Source of the DNA: Ignavibacteriota bacterium
Lineage (GTDB): Bacteria; Bacteroidota; Ignavibacteria; UBA10030; SZUA-254
Direction of reading: 5' to 3'
Length of the DNA: 10,847 bases
Assembly (NCBI GenBank): GCA_016191715.1
Contig: JACPVN010000478.1
Span: forward strand, 1-10,847
Shown here piece after piece: positions 6,867-10,847 of the stretch (positions within the stretch are counted from its first letter, which is position 1; the number at the start of each line of letters is the position of its first letter). The notes beneath the pieces were generated by a model, which was not told the DNA's origin, did not search any database, and saw only the letters and a program-made list of their open reading frames with translations. The position numbers and the translations under genes are program-made.

Positions 6867-8198
6867 ATGCTACTAAAGAATTGTACAACTATCGTTCTTC
6901 AATCAACAATAAAAGAAAAAGTTGATGTACGAATCGAAAAAGGAAAAATAACTGAGCAGAAAAAACGACTCTTGCCTCGACGAGGTGAAGAAATTATTGA
7001 CCTCGCCGGAAAAATTGTCATCCCCGGCTTCGTTAATGCACACACACATTTGTACTCAAGTCTTGCGCGAGGAATGTCTGCGCCGAAAATACCGCCAAAG
7101 AACTTTCTTGAAATCTTGCAAAAAGTCTGGTGGAAACTCGACCGCGCCCTTGATGATGAGTCTATCTATTATAGTGCGCTCGTTGGCGCAATCGAAGCGG
7201 CTCTGTGCGGAACAACGACATTGATTGACCATCATGCTTCGCCCAAAGCAATTCATGGTTCGCTTGATATCATCAAACAAGCAATGGAGGAAGTTGGATT
7301 GCGCGGAGTGTTGTGCTACGAAGTTACCGACCGGGGCGGAAAGAAAGAGCGGAACGAAGGTTTGGATGAAAACGAGAGATTCATTCAGGCAAACAAAACC
7401 AATTCACAATTTCGAGGAATGGTTGGCGCACATGCTTCGTTCACACTCGGCAATGAATCATTGAGATTGTTAGGCGAGATGGCTGAACAAAATCAAACCG
7501 GTGTTCACATTCATACTGCAGAAGACAAATGTGATGTTGTTGATGCGGAAGAAAATTACCGGCAATCTGTTGCGGAACGATTGAATCAATGGAACATACT
7601 GAAGAAAGAATCAATCCTTGCTCATTGCATTCATCATTCACCAAACGATTTTCGAATAATCCATCAACACAACTGCTGGTTGGTTCATAATCCCCGTTCG
7701 AACATGAATAATGCAGTCGGTCATGCACCGCTTCAATTGTTTGGTGAGCGCTCAGCGCTTGGCACAGACGGATTTCCGGCGGATATGTTTGAGGAGGGGA
7801 GAACGGGATTCTTCAAGAATCAGGATATGCGATATGGGATGTTGGATATGAGCAGAAAAACTCAATCATCAATTACTACTCACCAATCACCCGACTTTAG
7901 TCTGTTAGTAACTGGTGGACAAAAGTTGGTTTCTGAAATCTTTCAGGAAAAGTTTGGAACACTGAGAGAAGGAAGTGTTGCTGATTTGATGGTACTTGAT
8001 TATCAATCACCAACACCGATGACAAAAGAAAATCTTGCAGGACATTTTTTGTTCGGGATGCGTTCATCACATGTTGAGTCAGTAATGGTTGGCGGGAAAT
8101 GGATTGTGTGGAACCGGGAGTTTCCGGGAATTGATGTCGAGAGCATCATGAGCAAAGCAAGAATATCCGCGATGAAGTTGTGGAAGCGAATGAGATAG
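6867..8198 (+). CDS. ssnA: Aminohydrolase SsnA
   Basis: A 443-residue amidohydrolase-superfamily metalloenzyme matching E. coli SsnA closely over its whole length as I recall it. Shared stretches include WWKLDRALDDESIYYS, DHHASPKAIHGSL, HNPRSNMNNAVGH, LGTDGFPADMFEE and the C-terminal SPTPMTKENLAGH. Metal and catalytic residues are His59 and His61 (NAHTHLYSS), His216 (HIHTAED), His253 (LAHCIHH) and Asp301, the set used by adenosine/guanine-type deaminases. SsnA is encoded in the purine/urate catabolism region of enterobacteria and clostridia, and commonly beside ygfK and selenium-dependent molybdenum hydroxylases. The exact substrate is not settled, and hydrolysis of a purine-ring-derived amine or amide is expected. 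ATG 6867 fits the family N-terminus although no Shine-Dalgarno is visible. The order PLP enzyme, ssnA and later ygfK supports one pathway. Confidence 0.92.
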   Translation: MLLKNCTTIVLQSTIKEKVDVRIEKGKITEQKKRLLPRRGEEIIDLAGKIVIPGFVNAHTHLYSSLARGMSAPKIPPKNFLEILQKVWWKLDRALDDESIYYSALVGAIEAALCGTTTLIDHHASPKAIHGSLDIIKQAMEEVGLRGVLCYEVTDRGGKKERNEGLDENERFIQANKTNSQFRGMVGAHASFTLGNESLRLLGEMAEQNQTGVHIHTAEDKCDVVDAEENYRQSVAERLNQWNILKKESILAHCIHHSPNDFRIIHQHNCWLVHNPRSNMNNAVGHAPLQLFGERSALGTDGFPADMFEEGRTGFFKNQDMRYGMLDMSRKTQSSITTHQSPDFSLLVTGGQKLVSEIFQEKFGTLREGSVADLMVLDYQSPTPMTKENLAGHFLFGMRSSHVESVMVGGKWIVWNREFPGIDVESIMSKARISAMKLWKRMR

Positions 8199-8235
8199 TT
8201 CTTCTGCACCATACTATTATCTACTGAAATTCCCG

Positions 8236-8982
8236 ATGTGTTTTTATACCTCACTTGAAAAAACTGCTGATATGCTTGAGGAACAATTCGACGCGACGTT
8301 CGAAGATAGAAGAATCTTTTTTCCGTTTTATGTTGTCTCCGGTTTTTCGTTTCCAAGGGTCCCAATCATAACAACCGAATCGCCAAGAGTGATACAAAGT
8401 ATTCCCTGGGGATTGATACCGTTTTGGTGTAGAGATGAAAAGCACGCGCACGAGATGCGTGGTTACAATCTCAACGCGCGTGGAGAAACGCTGTTCGAAA
8501 AAGCATCGTTCAAACATTCGATTGTCAGGCGAAGATGCTTGGTGTTGGTCTCCGGATTTTTTGAATGGCATACGTATCGAAAGAATAAATATCCGTTTTA
8601 TATCCGGATGAAGAATCATCAGCCGTTCGCACTTGGCGGATTGTATGACCATTGGACAAATAAGGAGAACGGAGAAATTATAACATCGTTTGCCATCATC
8701 ACAACGGAGGCGAATGAGCTTCTTTCGGAAATTCATAATACAAAAAGCAGAATGCCGTTGATTCTCCCTCAAGCGAAAGAACGGGAGTGGATTGGTGCGA
8801 TATCAAAACAGGAAATTGAAACCATGATTCAGCCCTCTGACGAAACATTGCTTGAAGCATGTTCCGTTTCAACATTACTTTCAAGCAGAACACAAAATCC
8901 CAACACACCGGATGTTCAATCGCCATGTGAATATCCGGAACTTACCGATACTCTTTATGCAAAAATCAAAACACGAACGTAA
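8236..8982 (+). CDS. SOS response-associated peptidase (SRAP/YedK/HMCES family)
   Basis: A 248-residue SRAP-domain protein. The family forms a stable thiazolidine DNA-protein crosslink with abasic sites in single-stranded DNA, shielding them from strand breakage. After removal of Met1, Cys2 becomes the N-terminal nucleophile, and MCFY fits exactly and fixes the start. The other conserved residues are Asn80 in NLNARGET, Glu110 in SGFFEW and His167 in EIHNTKSRMPLIL. WGLIPFW (58-64) is also characteristic. The C-terminal 30 residues (NPNTPDVQSP...) are a variable tail. The gene overlaps the endonuclease III gene by 26 bases, tying together two proteins that act on the same lesion. No Shine-Dalgarno is seen, and no SOS box was recognised upstream. 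Confidence 0.92.
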   Translation: MCFYTSLEKTADMLEEQFDATFEDRRIFFPFYVVSGFSFPRVPIITTESPRVIQSIPWGLIPFWCRDEKHAHEMRGYNLNARGETLFEKASFKHSIVRRRCLVLVSGFFEWHTYRKNKYPFYIRMKNHQPFALGGLYDHWTNKENGEIITSFAIITTEANELLSEIHNTKSRMPLILPQAKEREWIGAISKQEIETMIQPSDETLLEACSVSTLLSSRTQNPNTPDVQSPCEYPELTDTLYAKIKTRT

Positions 8983-9598
8983 TTGGTTGGAATCACTCCT
9001 GCCATTATTCAAACAATACAAGAACATGAAACATCCGCTCGAATATCAGAACCGTTATCAATTGGTGGTGGTGGTAATTCTTTCATCGCGTACCTCCGAT
9101 AAAAGTGTGAATGTTGCGTCGAAAAAATTATTTCAACAATTTCCGACGCTTGCTTCTCTCTCAATAACAACGATCGAAGAGTTGTATCCTTTTATCAAAT
9201 CCATCCCCGGATTCAGGAAGAAAGGTACATGGCTTATCGAACTCGCAAAACAAGTGAAATCCGACGAGGACATCCCACGCAGGCAGAAAGAACTTACCAC
9301 ACTTCCCGGCATCGGGAGAAAAACCGCCAATGTCATCATGAGTGAATCAGGCGATACAATGGAAGGCGTGATTGTTGATTTACATGTACTGAGAGTCGCC
9401 CCGCGTATCGGGTTGGCAACGGGAACGAATCCTGAAAAGATAGAGAAACAAATGATGGAAATATTTCCACAGAAATACTGGAGACAACTTGGAATGAGTT
9501 TGACATTTCTTGGAAGAGAAATATGCCGACCTACGAATCCGAAGTGTCATGAGTGTCCGATGAATCCCGTTTGTGAATACTTCAAATCCAATCAGTAG
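8957..9598 (+). CDS. nth: Endonuclease III (DNA glycosylase/AP lyase)
   Basis: A 213-residue base-excision-repair enzyme that removes oxidised pyrimidines and cleaves abasic sites. The helix-hairpin-helix LPGIGRKTANVI carries the catalytic Lys122, and Asp141 lies in VIVDLHVLRVAPRIG (usually VDTHV). The C-terminal iron-sulfur motif has Cys190, Cys197, Cys200 and Cys206 with the expected C-x6-C-x2-C-x5-C spacing. Length and residue positions agree with E. coli Nth (211 residues). ATG 8957 is chosen because it gives this length. An upstream ATG at 8852 in the same frame adds 35 residues that merely shadow the SRAP gene. The start lies inside the SRAP gene, suggesting translational coupling. The Leu in VDLHV is a mild variation. 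Confidence 0.93.
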   Translation: MQKSKHERNWLESLLPLFKQYKNMKHPLEYQNRYQLVVVVILSSRTSDKSVNVASKKLFQQFPTLASLSITTIEELYPFIKSIPGFRKKGTWLIELAKQVKSDEDIPRRQKELTTLPGIGRKTANVIMSESGDTMEGVIVDLHVLRVAPRIGLATGTNPEKIEKQMMEIFPQKYWRQLGMSLTFLGREICRPTNPKCHECPMNPVCEYFKSNQ

Positions 9599-9606
9599 CA
9601 ACCATA

Positions 9607-9648
9607 AGAAAACAAAAAACAAAGTACCAAGAACTAAGTACTAACTGT
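9607..9648 (+). repeat. Heptad array in the nth-ygfK gap
   Basis: Six 7-base units fill the whole gap. A C ends each of the first five (9613, 9620, 9627, 9634, 9641) while the rest varies from AAAAAAC to AAAGTAC, CAAGAAC and TAAGTAC. The sixth unit runs into the GTG start of ygfK at 9647. No Shine-Dalgarno remains, so translation probably depends on coupling or on an A-rich leader. Confidence 0.65.
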
Positions 9649-10847
9649 GGCTGAACTCATCCCCATAGCATTCGAGAATCTTCTGAAACGTATCTATTAC
9701 GAGTATCGGAAGAATGATTCCATTTTCGATTTACCGTCGAGAAAGTTTTATCGTCCGAATCCTGAATTAGATTTGTCGGTAATCTTTTGCGGAAACAACG
9801 CGGCAAATCCGGTCGGACCGGCCGCGGGACCGCACACACAACTTGCACAAAACATTGTTCTCTCATGGCTTGCCGGTGCGCGAATTCTTGAACTGAAAAC
9901 AGTGCAAATCAAAGACGAATTACAACTCACTCGTCCATGTATTGATATGGCAACAGTTGGATACAACACAGAGTGGTCGCAGGAACTTCGGCTTGATGAA
10001 TCGCTGAGGGAGTATGTGAAGGCGAGTATGATTATTGACATGCTGAAGCAGTCGTTACAGGTTACAGGTTACGGGTTACAGGTTTCAGGAATAACACTGG
10101 AAACAGAAAACAGGAAACTCGAAACTGTCTTCGACATCAGTGTAGGATATGACCTTGCCGGAATCCAATCTTCGCAAATCAGGAGTTGGTTGCAAACAAT
10201 GCGAGATGCTTCACAGTTGATTGATGAGTTACGATTACAGATTCCGGATGAATTTGCTGCGTTTCGAAATCTGCCATTCAAATCAGAAATCGGAAACAGC
10301 ATTACGCTTTCTACGTTTCATGGTTGTCCCACTGGCGAGATTGAAAAAATTTGTGAGTTCCTGATATCGGAAATGGATTTTCATGTCATCATCAAAATGA
10401 ATCCGCCGATGCTTGGCAAGGAACGGCTTGAACATTTGTTGTATGAGAAGCTCGGCTACACCGACATCGAAGTACATCAGAAAGCATACGAGACAAGCAT
10501 CAAGTTTAATGAAGCGGTGGACATGGTGCGACGCTTGCAAACGGTCGCATCACGGGGTAACAAAACAATCGGCGTGAAATTCGGCAACACGCTTGAAGTT
10601 TACAACAAGGGAAATTTTCTGAAGGATAAGATTCAATATCTTTCCGGTCAGCCGTTGCATATTCTTCACCTTGCACTTGTGGATGAATGGAGAAAAGTGT
10701 TCGGCGCTGATTTTCCGATTTCATTCTCTGCCGGTGTTGATGCAAACAATTTTCCTGATATGGTTGCAATCGGGCTCGTTCCGGTAACAACTTGTACCGA
10801 CCTTCTTCGCCCCGGCGGCTACGCACGGCTTCCACAGTATCTCTATA
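9647..10847 (+). CDS. ygfK: YgfK, putative selenate reductase subunit (N-terminal part, cut by window)
   Basis: The first 400 codons of a long gene; the frame is open at the window end. The N-terminus (LIPIAFENLLKRIYYEY), NPVGPAAGPHTQLAQNI (54-69 plus Ile), RILELKTVQIKDEL, RPCIDM, NTEWSQE, SVGYDLAGI, TLSTFHGCP, GVKFGNTLE and CTDLLRPGGYARL match E. coli YgfK in order. This part is a dihydroorotate-dehydrogenase-like flavin barrel. The full protein is about 1,000 residues and continues with iron-sulfur and NAD(P)H/FAD modules resembling glutamate synthase small subunit. YgfK is a cytosolic oxidoreductase of anaerobic purine/urate catabolism, and the 'selenate reductase' name is historic. The GTG at 9647 gives the expected N-terminus. 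A 7-base repeat array encodes residues 136-160, enlarging a loop that is shorter in E. coli. Confidence 0.9.
   Translation, partial: MAELIPIAFENLLKRIYYEYRKNDSIFDLPSRKFYRPNPELDLSVIFCGNNAANPVGPAAGPHTQLAQNIVLSWLAGARILELKTVQIKDELQLTRPCIDMATVGYNTEWSQELRLDESLREYVKASMIIDMLKQSLQVTGYGLQVSGITLETENRKLETVFDISVGYDLAGIQSSQIRSWLQTMRDASQLIDELRLQIPDEFAAFRNLPFKSEIGNSITLSTFHGCPTGEIEKICEFLISEMDFHVIIKMNPPMLGKERLEHLLYEKLGYTDIEVHQKAYETSIKFNEAVDMVRRLQTVASRGNKTIGVKFGNTLEVYNKGNFLKDKIQYLSGQPLHILHLALVDEWRKVFGADFPISFSAGVDANNFPDMVAIGLVPVTTCTDLLRPGGYARLPQYLY
10054..10127 (+). repeat. Ten-unit heptad array coding a loop of YgfK
   Basis: Ten 7-base units run in one unbroken phase. Five are GTTACAG-like, one is a transition unit (GAATAAC), and four are ACNGGAA-like, followed by a partial unit (ACTG). 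The frame is kept, giving a 7-residue peptide period with leucine at 137, 144, 151 and 158 (LQVTGYG, LQVSGIT, LETENRK, LETV). It sits just before the conserved SVGYDLAG strand. The unit sequence changes halfway without a phase shift. Confidence 0.85.

Noticed and set aside
8251..8772. 173-residue ORF on the minus strand
   Set aside because: Fully antisense to the SRAP gene, whose catalytic residues fix the coding strand.
8852..8956. N-terminal extension of endonuclease III from ATG 8852
   Set aside because: The added 35 residues overlap the SRAP coding region and have no Nth homology. Starting at 8957 gives the expected length and catalytic residue numbering.
10054..10127. CRISPR array
   Set aside because: Units are 7 bases with no spacers, and the stretch is inside a conserved open frame.

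Overview
The window is moderately AT-rich bacterial DNA. All confidently called genes lie on the + strand. Gene 2 ends in a type IX secretion (T9SS) sorting domain of the 'NFPNPFNP' form. Most starts lack a good Shine-Dalgarno sequence, and two start at GTG and one at TTG. Together these point to the Bacteroidota/Ignavibacteriota/Kapabacteria side of the tree, most likely an uncultured Ignavibacteria-like lineage. The lineage is inferred from sequence style, not from a search.

Layout: (1) 1-498 has no recognisable gene. It holds a strong ribosome binding site before a 17-codon ORF, and a protein-like but unrecognised stretch that runs in frame into the next gene. (2) 499-2224 encodes a thioredoxin-fold protein and, one base later, an exported alkaline-phosphatase-superfamily hydrolase with a T9SS tail. 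(3) 2347-4568 is an ABC-2 type exporter, ATPase then permease, with overlapping ends. (4) 4699-5558 is a two-gene unit: a small unnamed protein and a nucleotidyltransferase with an intact catalytic motif, overlapping as ATGA and resembling a toxin-antitoxin pair. (5) 5568-10847 is a longer run: a threonine-synthase-like PLP enzyme, the aminohydrolase SsnA, the abasic-site protein SRAP/YedK, endonuclease III, and the first 400 codons of YgfK, which is cut by the window edge.

SsnA and YgfK are hallmark genes of the anaerobic purine/urate catabolism clusters known from E. coli (the ygeW-ygeX-ygeY-ssnA-ygfK-xdh region), which are often linked to selenium-dependent molybdenum hydroxylases. Here the PLP enzyme beside ssnA is threonine-synthase-like rather than YgeX, and two base-excision-repair genes sit between ssnA and ygfK.

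The most unusual signal is not a gene. At least six places carry short arrays with a strict 7-base period but different unit sequences (2011-2045, 2323-2343, 4599-4647, 5712-5746, 9607-9648, 10054-10127). Three are inside coding sequences, where they give 7-residue-periodic or low-complexity peptide in linkers or loops. Others sit directly before start codons or form hairpins. They resemble the degenerate heptanucleotide repeats (STRR) described in cyanobacteria, but here the unit changes within one array while the 7-base phase is kept.
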